A DNA stretch of 64,000 nt from Nocardia cyriacigeorgica. Its GTDB lineage: Bacteria > Actinomycetota > Actinomycetes > Mycobacteriales > Mycobacteriaceae. The position numbers and the translations under genes are program-made. Where the stretch lies: contig NZ_VBUT01000014.1 of assembly GCF_005863245.1 (NCBI RefSeq), positions 53,104-117,103 of the forward strand. Reading direction: 5' to 3'. Below are positions 7,124-14,832 of this stretch, piece after piece. The first letter of the stretch is position 1. Every line of letters begins with the position of its first letter. Under the pieces are notes generated by a model. That model was not told the DNA's origin. It did no database searches and saw only the letters and a program-made list of their open reading frames with translations.

Positions 7124-8276
7124 TCATGGCCGGTTGCTGTGCCGGATCTGGACCGACCCAGATTTCCGCGCGCTGCCACGCACCGCGCAAGCGCTGTACG
7201 CCCAGTTGATCTCGCAGAAGGAGGTCAACAACGCCGGCGTGCTGCCGCTGATGCTCAGCAAGTGGGCGAAGGGCTGCGACGAGATGACCAGTACGGCGAT
7301 CGTCGCCGACCTCGCCGCTCTCGTCGACGGCCGGTTCGTCGTGGTCGACACCGACACCGAAGAGGTATTGGTGCGCAGCTTCATCCGCAACGACGGAGTG
7401 CTCAAACAGCCGAACGTCTTCAAGAACGCGCTCCGCTGCGCCGAGGCGGTCGACTCACCCGCGATCCGGGCCGCGCTCGCGGTCGAGTTGCGCCGCACCG
7501 GCCGCGCGGATGCCGTTCGGACAGCGGACATTCTGAGCCCTTCCGAAACCGATTCACAACCCATCGACAACCCTTCCGAAACCCTTCCCGAAGGGTTCGA
7601 AGAGGGTTCGGAAACCCTTCCAGATTCGGATCTGGAAAACCGCAGGTCGAACCCTTCGGAAACCCTTCCGAACGTCGAAACCCTTCGCGAACCCTTCCCG
7701 GAACCCTGCGGGGTAGGGGAAGGGGTAGGGGAAGGGGAGATCTCTAGTTACGTAGTTGGTCACCTTGGGGGGGTCGCGCGCACACACACGCGTGACGCGC
7801 ACGCACGCGAGACCACCCCCACCCCAACCGCAATCCCATCGACGCCGTTCTGCACCCAGCACCCCGGCGGCACCCCCGACCCGTGCCGGGCATGCGCCGA
7901 CACCCGCAAGCGCTACGAGGCATCCGAGGTTGCCCGCCTCGAGGCCGAGACCGCCCGCCGTCACGCCGAGGCCCGCGCACAGTCCGAGGCCGCCCAACAG
8001 CGCGCCGCAGACCGCCGCGCCGCCATCGCCGCCTGCGACATGTGCGACGCCGAGGGCTACGTCGGGCGCCAGCTGTGCGACCACACCCCGGAGCCGTCAC
8101 GGCGCCCGTCCATCCGCGAGCAGTACGAGGCGCTCAAACGCGCCCAGGAAGCCGAAACCGGCGCACCCACACCAGGAGTCGCGGAAGCCCCCGAAAGTCC
8201 GTCAGCGGGCGATCTGGCCACCGAAACCACCGCCCCCGAATCGACTGCCGCCGAACAGGAACACGCACATGCCTGA
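7113..8276 (+). CDS. Replication initiator / replisome organiser-like protein
   Basis: This 387-residue protein has a winged-HTH-like N-terminal domain (WTDPDFRALPRTAQALYAQLISQ...NVFKNALRCAEAV, residues 10-120) that resembles phage replisome organisers. A low-complexity central part (about residues 145-210) is encoded by the iteron-like repeats, and a coiled C-terminal part carries Cys pairs (CRACADTR, CDMCDAEGY). The domain order, position after the recombination genes and the internal repeat array fit a lambda-O-like initiator whose origin lies within its own gene. The role is inferred from these signs, not from a named family. Confidence 0.6.
   Translation: MARDHGRLLCRIWTDPDFRALPRTAQALYAQLISQKEVNNAGVLPLMLSKWAKGCDEMTSTAIVADLAALVDGRFVVVDTDTEEVLVRSFIRNDGVLKQPNVFKNALRCAEAVDSPAIRAALAVELRRTGRADAVRTADILSPSETDSQPIDNPSETLPEGFEEGSETLPDSDLENRRSNPSETLPNVETLREPFPEPCGVGEGVGEGEISSYVVGHLGGVARTHTRDAHARETTPTPTAIPSTPFCTQHPGGTPDPCRACADTRKRYEASEVARLEAETARRHAEARAQSEAAQQRAADRRAAIAACDMCDAEGYVGRQLCDHTPEPSRRPSIREQYEALKRAQEAETGAPTPGVAEAPESPSAGDLATETTAPESTAAEQEHAHA
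7537..7740 (+). other. Iteron-like repeat array, candidate phage origin
   Basis: Within the replication gene, ACCCTTC or its complement recurs about nine times between 7537 and 7705, often in the longer form AACCCTTCCGAAA. The copies fall in different reading frames and both orientations (for example AGGGTTCGGAAACCCTTCC at 7603-7621), so a protein repeat alone does not explain them. The array ends in a G-rich direct repeat, GGGGTAGGGGAA twice, at 7710-7733. The arrangement resembles origins placed inside lambdoid initiator genes. Confidence 0.6.
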
Positions 8277-8478
8277 CACCCACCGCCCGATGCGGCTCTC
8301 GGCCCGCGACATCGACCAGCAACGCGCCGCACTGAAAGTCGCCTGCCCGTACCGGCCGTGCAGCGCGCCCGCCGGCGAAGCGTGCACGTTCGTCGCCTAC
8401 GACGGCAGCCGCGTCGCCACCCGCCTACAGCACCCCGCCCGCGTCAACCGAGCCCGCCAGGAGGCCGACAATGTCTAA
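8269..8478 (+). CDS. Small zinc-finger-like protein
   Basis: Sixty-nine residues from the ATG at 8269, overlapping both neighbours. The pattern CPYRPCSAPAGEACT...HPAR matches the small phage and actinobacterial zinc-finger proteins that carry C-x(3-4)-C-x(5-7)-C and a downstream His. It may bind DNA. It sits directly before the DNA methyltransferase gene. Confidence 0.65.
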   Translation: MPDTHRPMRLSARDIDQQRAALKVACPYRPCSAPAGEACTFVAYDGSRVATRLQHPARVNRARQEADNV

Positions 8479-9940
8479 CCTCACGCTCACCGATCTGTTC
8501 TGCGGCGCCGGCGGATCCTCGACCGGCGCGATCCAGATTCCCGGGGTCGAGGTCCGGATCGCGGCCAACCACTGGCAGCTGGCCGTCGACACCCACAACA
8601 CCAACCACCCGACTACCGATCACGACTGCGCCGACCTGTCCCAGGTCGACCCGCGCCGCTACCCACGCACGGACATCCTGTGGGTGTCACCGGAGTGCAC
8701 AAACCACTCTCGTGCGAAGGGGCAGAAGAAGCTCCGACCGGCGAATCTGTTCGACGACGAGCCGCTGCCGGACGAGGCCGCCGAACGCTCCCGCGCCACC
8801 ATGTGGGACGTGCCGCGGTTCGCCGAAGCGCACGGGTATCGGGCGATCATCGTCGAGAACGTTGCCGAGGCGGTCGAGTGGGCGCCGGAGTGGTCGCCGG
8901 AGAAGGGCACGCTGTTCCGGTCCTGGCTGTCGACGATGGACGCGATGGGCTACGCCCACCACATCGTGTACCTGAACTCGATGCACGCCCAGCTGTTCGG
9001 GCAGGGCGCACCGCAGAGCCGGGACCGGCTCTATGTCGTGTTCTGGCGGAAGGGTGATCGGCGCCCGGACATCGAGCGCGTCACCCGCCCACCAGCCGCC
9101 TGCCCGGACTGCGGACCGGTCTCGGCGTTGCAGGCATTCAAGCCGGGCGCGTCGAAAGTGGCGAAGTACCGGACGCAGTACGTGTACCGCTGCCCGAACG
9201 TCACCTGCCGCAACCAGATCCTCGAACCCGCCGTGCGCCCGGCCGCCGAGATCATCGACTGGTCCGACCCCGGCACCCGCATCGGCGACCGGACGAAACC
9301 GCTGGCCGCCAAGACGATGGCCCGGATCCAGGCAGGCATCGACAAGTACTGGAACCACGACCACATCGGGCTCGCCGTGCCGGTCGAAGGCCGCGAAGGC
9401 AAGCAAGCTCGGCCCGTCGATCAGCCGCTGCGGACGATGTCGACCCGTAACGAAACCGGGTGGGCGTTCGTGGCCGAACTGCGCGGCGGCGGCTCGAAAC
9501 ACCGGCCCGTTACCCGGCCGCTGTGCACCGTCACCGCTGGCGGCGGCCACCACGGGCTGGTGACCGCCTACTACGGCCGCGGCGGCACCACGACCACCTC
9601 GGCGCCGCTGTCGACCTGCACCACCGTCGAACGGCACGGGCTCGTTACCCCAGCCGGCGGAACGTGGCGTGAGCGCGCGACCTCTACCGCCGAACCGATC
9701 CCGGCCCGGACCACCCGCGAGACCGACGGCATCGCCATCGGCCCGGCGATCGACATCAACGACGTCCGGTTCCGGATGCTGGAGCCCCGCGAAATCGTCG
9801 CGGCGATGGACTTCCCGCGCGAGTACATCGTCCTCGGCAACCGGCGCGAGCAGGTCCGTATGGCCGGAAACGCTGTCACCCCACCAGCCGCCCGCGACCT
9901 CGTCGGGGTCGTCGCCGAAAGCCTAGGAGCCACCGCATGA
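8471..9940 (+). CDS. DNA (cytosine-5-)-methyltransferase
   Basis: A 489-residue enzyme of the C5-methyltransferase family. Motif I is LFCGAGGSSTG (residues 9-19). Motif IV is SPECTNHS, with the catalytic Cys at residue 76, where the usual P-C pair is replaced by P-E-C. Motif VI is ENV (129-131), motif VIII is QSRDRLY, and the C-terminal motifs IX-X include RMLEPREIVAAMDFP and VRMAGNAVTPP. The SPEC form and the extra CPDCGPVS...CPNVTCRN zinc-like insertion are known in actinophage relatives. No restriction enzyme is nearby, so this is an orphan enzyme that may protect phage DNA from the host. Confidence 0.9.
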   Translation: MSNLTLTDLFCGAGGSSTGAIQIPGVEVRIAANHWQLAVDTHNTNHPTTDHDCADLSQVDPRRYPRTDILWVSPECTNHSRAKGQKKLRPANLFDDEPLPDEAAERSRATMWDVPRFAEAHGYRAIIVENVAEAVEWAPEWSPEKGTLFRSWLSTMDAMGYAHHIVYLNSMHAQLFGQGAPQSRDRLYVVFWRKGDRRPDIERVTRPPAACPDCGPVSALQAFKPGASKVAKYRTQYVYRCPNVTCRNQILEPAVRPAAEIIDWSDPGTRIGDRTKPLAAKTMARIQAGIDKYWNHDHIGLAVPVEGREGKQARPVDQPLRTMSTRNETGWAFVAELRGGGSKHRPVTRPLCTVTAGGGHHGLVTAYYGRGGTTTTSAPLSTCTTVERHGLVTPAGGTWRERATSTAEPIPARTTRETDGIAIGPAIDINDVRFRMLEPREIVAAMDFPREYIVLGNRREQVRMAGNAVTPPAARDLVGVVAESLGATA

Positions 9941-10878
9941 ACAACCAGACCCCCGCCCCGCTGACCGACGACGAGCTGCGCGAGATCGCCGACACCGCCG
10001 ACGCCGAGATGCTGCCCGACGAGACCGTGCAGGCGATCGCGGCCGAGCTGCTGGGCGCCCGCGCCTACGTAGACGAGGTGGTTCGTGGCCGCGACGGTTG
10101 GCGTGAGGTCGCCGAGCACCGCCTCGAGGTCATCCGCGAGGCGGTCGCAGAGCTGAACGCCGCCCACGCCCGCGTCACAGAACTGGAGCAGACCGCCACG
10201 CTCGCCGCTGCGTGCCGTCCGCCCGAAATCCACGACCGCCCCACCGATACCGACCTCGCCGCGCTGGTCCGCGCACTCGACGGCACCGGCGATCCGGCGT
10301 ATGTGCTGGGCGCCGAGCTGATCGAGAAGCGTGCCCGCATCGCCGAGCTGGAGGCGCAGCAGCCCTACCGCGAGGTGTGGTCGGACGACGTCGCGCCCGG
10401 CGGGAGGGTGTGCGGAACCTGCGGGGTGCCGGTGGAGTCGGAGCCGTGTCCGAAACACGCGCCCGCGGAGGATCCCCAGCGCTGCGACTGCGGGACATGC
10501 CAGGCGATCGCCTCGGCCCGTGCCGCAGCGGCGATGGCAAGCGTCCGGGAGACTCTGGCCGACAAGCTGTCCGAGTGCACCTATGAGGGCATGTCGCCGC
10601 GCGAGACGGCCGACGCGCTGGTCCTCGCTGGCTGGCGTCCACCCGCCCGCGAGATCACCAACCCTGCCGAGCTGGACACGCTGCCGTACGGCTCAGTGGT
10701 GATGCCGCGGCACTGTGATCCGTTCAAGCGCAAGACGCTCCCAGAGGGGCTGCGATGGACTGGCGAGAGCTTCCCGGACGGATTGACCTCCGCGCAGCTG
10801 ATCAGCCACTACACCGCCATCGGGTGCCCGATCACCGTCGTGCACGTCCCCACCGAGGAGGCCGATACCGATGAGTGA
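9937..10878 (+). CDS. Coiled-coil hypothetical protein with Cys clusters
   Basis: A 313-residue protein overlapping the methyltransferase stop. Residues about 5-130 form helices and coiled coil; about 150-185 holds CGTCGVPVESEPCPKH and CDCGTC, probably zinc-binding. A C-terminal domain (LVLAGWRPPAREI...TLPYGSVVMPR) is related to the next gene, which has RTGWRPPARVI and GAIVRDRWG. Seen in many actinophage early regions; function unknown. Confidence 0.6.
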   Translation: MNNQTPAPLTDDELREIADTADAEMLPDETVQAIAAELLGARAYVDEVVRGRDGWREVAEHRLEVIREAVAELNAAHARVTELEQTATLAAACRPPEIHDRPTDTDLAALVRALDGTGDPAYVLGAELIEKRARIAELEAQQPYREVWSDDVAPGGRVCGTCGVPVESEPCPKHAPAEDPQRCDCGTCQAIASARAAAAMASVRETLADKLSECTYEGMSPRETADALVLAGWRPPAREITNPAELDTLPYGSVVMPRHCDPFKRKTLPEGLRWTGESFPDGLTSAQLISHYTAIGCPITVVHVPTEEADTDE

Positions 10879-11176
10879 CCGCGACACCCTGACCGGCCTG
10901 TTGCACGCCATCGTCGGCATCGACCTTTGTGCAGCACGCGAGGGAGCTGAGCGCCTCCTGCGTACGGGTTGGCGTCCACCCGCCCGCGTCATCGAGACCA
11001 CCGAGAAGCGCGATGCAGTCCAGAACGGCGCCATTGTTCGCGATCGGTGGGGCGACGTGTGCGTTCGCGACGGCGACGACTATCTCGAGCCCGGCAACGA
11101 GGTGTCGGGGCCGTGGCGATGCATCGCCCTCCCCGCGGTCGTGCTGTGGGAGCCCGAGCAGGAGGCCCAGCGATGA
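10871..11176 (+). CDS. Hypothetical protein, paralogous to the C-terminus of its upstream neighbour
   Basis: One hundred and one residues. It shares with the preceding protein the phrase GWRPPAR followed by a short strand region; the end (WRCIALPAVVLWEPE) suggests a small beta domain. It overlaps the previous gene by 8 bp and the next by 4 bp. No function assigned. Confidence 0.55.
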   Translation: MSDRDTLTGLLHAIVGIDLCAAREGAERLLRTGWRPPARVIETTEKRDAVQNGAIVRDRWGDVCVRDGDDYLEPGNEVSGPWRCIALPAVVLWEPEQEAQR

Positions 11177-11568
11177 GCGCCGACGAGATCCGCGCCGCGG
11201 CAGTCGAGGCTGTGGCGCGCGCACAACGGGCCGTCGACCTCGCGGCGTATCCGCAGCGCGAGGACGGCACGCCCCGCGAGGACTGGGCGGCCATGCCTGA
11301 TTGGGCGCGAGACATGTACCTGACCGACGTGGCGCCGCTGGTCGACGCCCTCGCCGAGGCCGGGCTACTGCCGACCGGCGTCGAGTGGGTCGCCCGCAAC
11401 ACCGCTGGCGGTGGCATCGTCCGCAGCCACCGCCGGGCTGCCGAATCGGATCGGGACCATATGCGCCTGGTCCCCCGACCATCGGTATGGGACGACGAGG
11501 TACCCGCTGAGGAGTTCTCGCGCATCGAGCGCCGCTACGTCACCGACTGGCAGGAGGTGACCGAATGA
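11173..11568 (+). CDS. Hypothetical protein
   Basis: One hundred and thirty-one residues from the ATG at 11173, with GGAGG 7 bases upstream. An N-terminal helix (AVEAVARAQRAVDLAAY) and a loop that carries W and Q residues typical of small actinophage proteins are visible. No known domain. Confidence 0.55.
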   Translation: MSADEIRAAAVEAVARAQRAVDLAAYPQREDGTPREDWAAMPDWARDMYLTDVAPLVDALAEAGLLPTGVEWVARNTAGGGIVRSHRRAAESDRDHMRLVPRPSVWDDEVPAEEFSRIERRYVTDWQEVTE

Positions 11569-12377
11569 CCCCGATCGGTAGCGACGTCCAGCGAATCCTG
11601 GACATGTTCGCAGCCTTGGGCCTTGGTGACGTATCGGACAGCTTCGAGATGGTCACCATCCCCGGCGCGCCGTGGTCGAAATTCAGGCCGCGGTTCAGAC
11701 GGAACGGTCACGCCTATTCAAAGCCTGAAGATCGTGACGCAGAACTGAGAACAGCGACATACCTGCGCCGCGTCGTGAAGCAGCCGTACACAGGGAATGT
11801 CGGCCTGGCGTGCCTGTTCTTCCGCCCGAACCGACAGAGGATCGACACAGACAACCTGATCAAGCACGTTTGCGACGCCGCCAACGGTGTGCTCTGGCTA
11901 GACGATTCACAGTGCACTGCGGTCATGGGAATCATCGAGCTCGATGCCGAGCGCCCGCGCACAGTGGTCGGTATCGGGCGCCACGTGAGCAGCTTGCTAC
12001 GAGGGACCGACGCGACGGCGCCGTGCGCCGTGTGCGGTCAACCCATCCCGATGGATGGCCACCGAGGGAGGCCACCTAAGACGTGCTCGCCGGAGTGCCG
12101 ACAGGCGAGCCGAGGACACCCGGACCTGTCATTGCCCGTCCCCTGCGGGCATTGCAAGAACCACTTCCGTCGAAAGACCAGGACGAGCCGCTACTGCTCC
12201 GAGACGTGCCGAACGGACGCTCTGCGCGCCAAAGCCCGAGCGAAGGCACGACCGAACTCGCGCTGCACGAGCTGCGGTACGGAGCTGGCCCACAAGCGGG
12301 GTGGAAGGTGCCGCAAATGCTGGCTGGCCGACCCATCCGGCCATCTGACCGATCAGGAGGTGCAACCGCATGAGTAA
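11565..12377 (+). CDS. RusA-family Holliday junction resolvase with zinc-ribbon extension
   Basis: The first about 145 residues are RusA-like: IPGAPWSKFRPRF, then FFRPNRQRIDTDNLIKHVCDAANGVLWLDDSQ, with the metal-binding acidic residues D94, D96 and D113/114. RusA cleaves Holliday junctions formed in recombination or replication. The remaining 120 residues are unusual: CAVCGQPI...CSPECRQ, CGHCKNHF...CSETCR and CTSCGTELAHK...CRKCW suggest three small zinc ribbons. Most RusA proteins are about 120-150 residues long, so the extension may target the nuclease to DNA or a partner. The gene overlaps both neighbours. Confidence 0.8.
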   Translation: MTPIGSDVQRILDMFAALGLGDVSDSFEMVTIPGAPWSKFRPRFRRNGHAYSKPEDRDAELRTATYLRRVVKQPYTGNVGLACLFFRPNRQRIDTDNLIKHVCDAANGVLWLDDSQCTAVMGIIELDAERPRTVVGIGRHVSSLLRGTDATAPCAVCGQPIPMDGHRGRPPKTCSPECRQASRGHPDLSLPVPCGHCKNHFRRKTRTSRYCSETCRTDALRAKARAKARPNSRCTSCGTELAHKRGGRCRKCWLADPSGHLTDQEVQPHE

Positions 12378-12480
12378 CGCCCTCACCGGCCGGGCGTTCG
12401 CCGACCCCGGATGCCAGCCGGGCGTGTGGATCACCGTCGCCGATCTCACCTACAACTACCTGCCCACCAAGGAGGCGTGA
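12370..12480 (+). CDS. Very small hypothetical protein
   Basis: Thirty-six residues (starts MSNALTGRAFADPG). It has a good AGGAGG eight bases before its ATG, at 12356-12361, and overlaps the RusA stop. No domain; kept because of the ribosome binding site and the continuous coding layout. Confidence 0.45.
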   Translation: MSNALTGRAFADPGCQPGVWITVADLTYNYLPTKEA

Positions 12481-12484
12481 CGAC

Positions 12485-12745
12485 ATGAGCAACGTCGAAC
12501 CCACCGGGCCCGTCCTGCGCGGTCTGCGCCGCGCCCACCAGATTCGCGAGCAGCGGCTACGCCTGCCACCACCCGAACCGCCGGTGCCGCTTGAGCGGAT
12601 CCCCGACGGCCGCCCGCTGATCTACGGCCGCGACTACTACATCGACGACGACCACAACACCGTGCTCACCCGAGGGCGCTGGTCGGTCCACAAGGTCGAA
12701 AAGCTCATCACTGGCGTGCTCGCGCTGATCGGGGTGCGCCGATGA
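12485..12745 (+). CDS. Small hypothetical protein
   Basis: Eighty-six residues. The core is a basic helix, then a Pro-rich turn and LIYGRDYYIDDDHNTVLTRGRW, a beta-rich stretch. It is coupled to the following gene by an ATGA overlap. No known domain. Confidence 0.5.
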   Translation: MSNVEPTGPVLRGLRRAHQIREQRLRLPPPEPPVPLERIPDGRPLIYGRDYYIDDDHNTVLTRGRWSVHKVEKLITGVLALIGVRR

Positions 12746-12960
12746 GCATGCCCCGGCCTACCGACTTCCAGATCCCGCGCGAGCACCTCGTCCAGTTCCT
12801 CGACGACGGCCCCGACCGCATGGGCCGCCGCCAGTTCGCCGGGTACTGGATCGACCACGACGGAGTACGCGGGCAGGTCTGGCACACCGACCCGATCACG
12901 TGGACCACCCGAACCGAACGCGAAGGCGGGACCGTGCGAATCCTGGAGGAGACCCGATGA
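12742..12960 (+). CDS. Small hypothetical protein
   Basis: Seventy-two residues with ATGA overlaps on both sides. The sequence is polar and acidic with WIDHDGVRGQVWHTDPITWTT, probably a small beta fold. No known domain. Confidence 0.5.
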   Translation: MSMPRPTDFQIPREHLVQFLDDGPDRMGRRQFAGYWIDHDGVRGQVWHTDPITWTTRTEREGGTVRILEETR

Positions 12961-14009
12961 ACGTCGAATGCATCGAATGCGCCCGTCCCGTGGGCGACCG
13001 GCTCCCGCTGTGCACCGAGTGCGGTGAAAACATCGTCAAGCAGCTGCTCGACGTCCCGCGCCTGCTTACCGAACTGGAGGTGACGCGCGTCGGCCTCGGC
13101 CGTGTCACCGCACCCGCACCAGTCGGGCGATCCACCGACACCCCGATCCCGGTCCGCGCGGTCGGGCGCCGCGGGATCACCATCCAGGGCGACCGCGAAC
13201 TCCGCGACCTCACCGCGGTGCTCGCCGAGTGGGTCGACCAGATCACCACGGTCACCGGATCGACGGTGCCATACGGTGCGCGCGGCCTCGTCCAGCTCGC
13301 GAAAAACCTGCGGCTCGGCCCCGAGCACCGGGATCCGGTCGCGCCGCCGATCCGCCGCCACCCCGAAACAGGCCGGTTCCTCGGCCGGGTGCCGACACTC
13401 CACGCCACCCTCATCCAGGTCACCGCCACCCCAAGCGAACAGGACGCTGTGTGGCTGGCCCACCGAGGCACCGACCTCCGCGCCCTCGAACCCGCCGAGG
13501 ACCCCGCCGACCGGCTGCACGTCCGCCTCAACGACGCGATCACCGCGATCGCCCGCATCATCGACCGCCCCACCCCACGCCGCTACCTCGGTGCCTGCCC
13601 CGCCGAGCTCGCCGACACCGGCAAGGTCTGCGGGTACGAGCTGCGCGCCGACGTCGACGACTCCGGCCGCATCGCCGACTTCGTCGAATGCCGCCGCTGC
13701 CGCACACAACACGACGTCGCTCAGATCCAAGACAAGGCCCGCGACACCGCCGAGCAGCAGCTGTACACGATCCCCGACCTCGTCCGCGTCACCCGCGCGA
13801 TCGGCGCACCCATCCCGGAGCGCACCCTCTACCACTGGGCGAACAAGTCCCGGCGCCTGCCCGCACGCGGCTGGCAGCACACCGACGACCGGTACGGCAT
13901 CCGCATCACCGACCACCAGATCGACTCCCGCGACCGGCAGGTGTACCGGCTCGGCGACGCACTCGAGCTGGCCCGCCAGGCCGCCAAGAAGAAGGGAACC
14001 GCGGCATGA
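12957..14009 (+). CDS. Zinc-ribbon and HTH DNA-binding-like phage protein
   Basis: A 350-residue protein. The N-terminus has CIECARPVGDRLPLCTEC (zinc ribbon, residues 5-22); about residues 215-245 hold a second ribbon, CPAELADTGKVCGYEL...CRRCRTQHD; and the C-terminal 70 residues (LYTIPDLVRVTRAIGAPIPERTLYHWANKSRRL) look like a winged HTH that reads a YRLGDALELA ending. Proteins with this layout are frequent in actinophages and may regulate transcription, but no function is established here. Confidence 0.6.
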   Translation: MNVECIECARPVGDRLPLCTECGENIVKQLLDVPRLLTELEVTRVGLGRVTAPAPVGRSTDTPIPVRAVGRRGITIQGDRELRDLTAVLAEWVDQITTVTGSTVPYGARGLVQLAKNLRLGPEHRDPVAPPIRRHPETGRFLGRVPTLHATLIQVTATPSEQDAVWLAHRGTDLRALEPAEDPADRLHVRLNDAITAIARIIDRPTPRRYLGACPAELADTGKVCGYELRADVDDSGRIADFVECRRCRTQHDVAQIQDKARDTAEQQLYTIPDLVRVTRAIGAPIPERTLYHWANKSRRLPARGWQHTDDRYGIRITDHQIDSRDRQVYRLGDALELARQAAKKKGTAA

Positions 14010-14263
14010 GCGTCTTCGACGACATCCGGGCCCGCATCACCGCAGACAAGGCCCGGGACGCCAGCCTCATCGACCAGGACACCCTCGAAGGCGCCCGCGC
14101 CGACATCATCGGCGAGATCCTCAAGATCGCCGAACACTGGGCCGACAAGGCCGAAAGCTGGGGACCGGAAGAGCAGTACACCGCAGCCCGATACGTCGTC
14201 TGCCACGACATCCTGGAGATCCTGAACGAACAGCTCTGGGACGAGGAAGGATCGCAGGCATGA
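14006..14263 (+). CDS. Small helical hypothetical protein
   Basis: Eighty-five residues from the ATG at 14006, overlapping both neighbours. All-helical and acidic; no known domain. Confidence 0.5.
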   Translation: MSVFDDIRARITADKARDASLIDQDTLEGARADIIGEILKIAEHWADKAESWGPEEQYTAARYVVCHDILEILNEQLWDEEGSQA

Positions 14264-14547
14264 GCGACGAGACCTTTTTCGACTGGGACGATCCCGGCAT
14301 CGGCCACGACTACGCGGTGCTCCCCGACGGCCGCGTCCCCGTGTACGTGATCCTCACCGTGGGCGACGAGGCCCACTGTGTGACCCCATGGCACACCTAC
14401 GAGTCGCCGCTCGTCCTGTCGGCCGCCGAGATGGGCCGCGACGTCGACATGCCCGCCGGCGAAGTCGTCGGCCGCGAATTCACCGCCGCCGGCGGCCCAG
14501 ACGAGCCACTGCACGACTTCCGGCTGGTGCACGATCCGCGTGTGTAG
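14260..14547 (+). CDS. Small hypothetical protein
   Basis: Ninety-five residues, very acidic at the N-terminus (MSDETFFDWDDPG), then beta-rich. Last gene of the continuous early block before the accessory cassette. No known domain. Confidence 0.5.
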   Translation: MSDETFFDWDDPGIGHDYAVLPDGRVPVYVILTVGDEAHCVTPWHTYESPLVLSAAEMGRDVDMPAGEVVGREFTAAGGPDEPLHDFRLVHDPRV

Positions 14548-14552
14548 AAGTA

Positions 14553-14569
14553 TCGTGGAGATATCACGA
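14553..14569. promoter_or_regulatory. Possible operator for the toxin-antitoxin operon
   Basis: A short inverted repeat, TCGTG (14553-14557) and CACGA (14565-14569), lies just before the antitoxin-like gene's ribosome binding site. Many toxin-antitoxin operons are autoregulated at such a palindrome; no promoter can be assigned with confidence. Confidence 0.3.
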
Positions 14570-14584
14570 GGCAGGAGTCGTTTG

Positions 14585-14824
14585 ATGGCTACAGAAGGAG
14601 AGGCTCGCCGCGCTGCGGCGCGGCGTCGACTTCGGGAGCGACGGCAAGAAGATCTGCCCGATTCCGAACTGGTCAGCGCCGTTATGGCGGATCTGTTTGA
14701 TGCTGTAAGCAAGCGCCAGCCCCTCACCGACGACGAAGCCTCGGAACTGGTGTTCGAGGAAACAGAGCGGATGCGATTCGAGAAGCGCAACCGCGATCAC
14801 GTCGGCGCTCCAAGGCGAGGTTAG
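14585..14824 (+). CDS. Putative antitoxin of a PIN-type TA module
   Basis: Seventy-nine charged residues from the ATG at 14585, preceded by AGGCAGGAG. The N-terminus is highly basic (RRAAARRRLRERRQE), and the C-terminal half is an acidic helix (DDEASELVFEETERMRFEKRN). It ends 8 bp before the PIN toxin gene, the normal order for antitoxin-toxin pairs. I do not recognise an antitoxin fold, so the role comes from position and size. Confidence 0.5.
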   Translation: MATEGEARRAAARRRLRERRQEDLPDSELVSAVMADLFDAVSKRQPLTDDEASELVFEETERMRFEKRNRDHVGAPRRG

Positions 14825-14832
14825 GGAGCAGA

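Noticed and set aside
7709..7739. G-rich tract as a stand-alone G-quadruplex element
   Set aside because: It is directly joined to the iteron-like array and is described there; no separate function can be shown.
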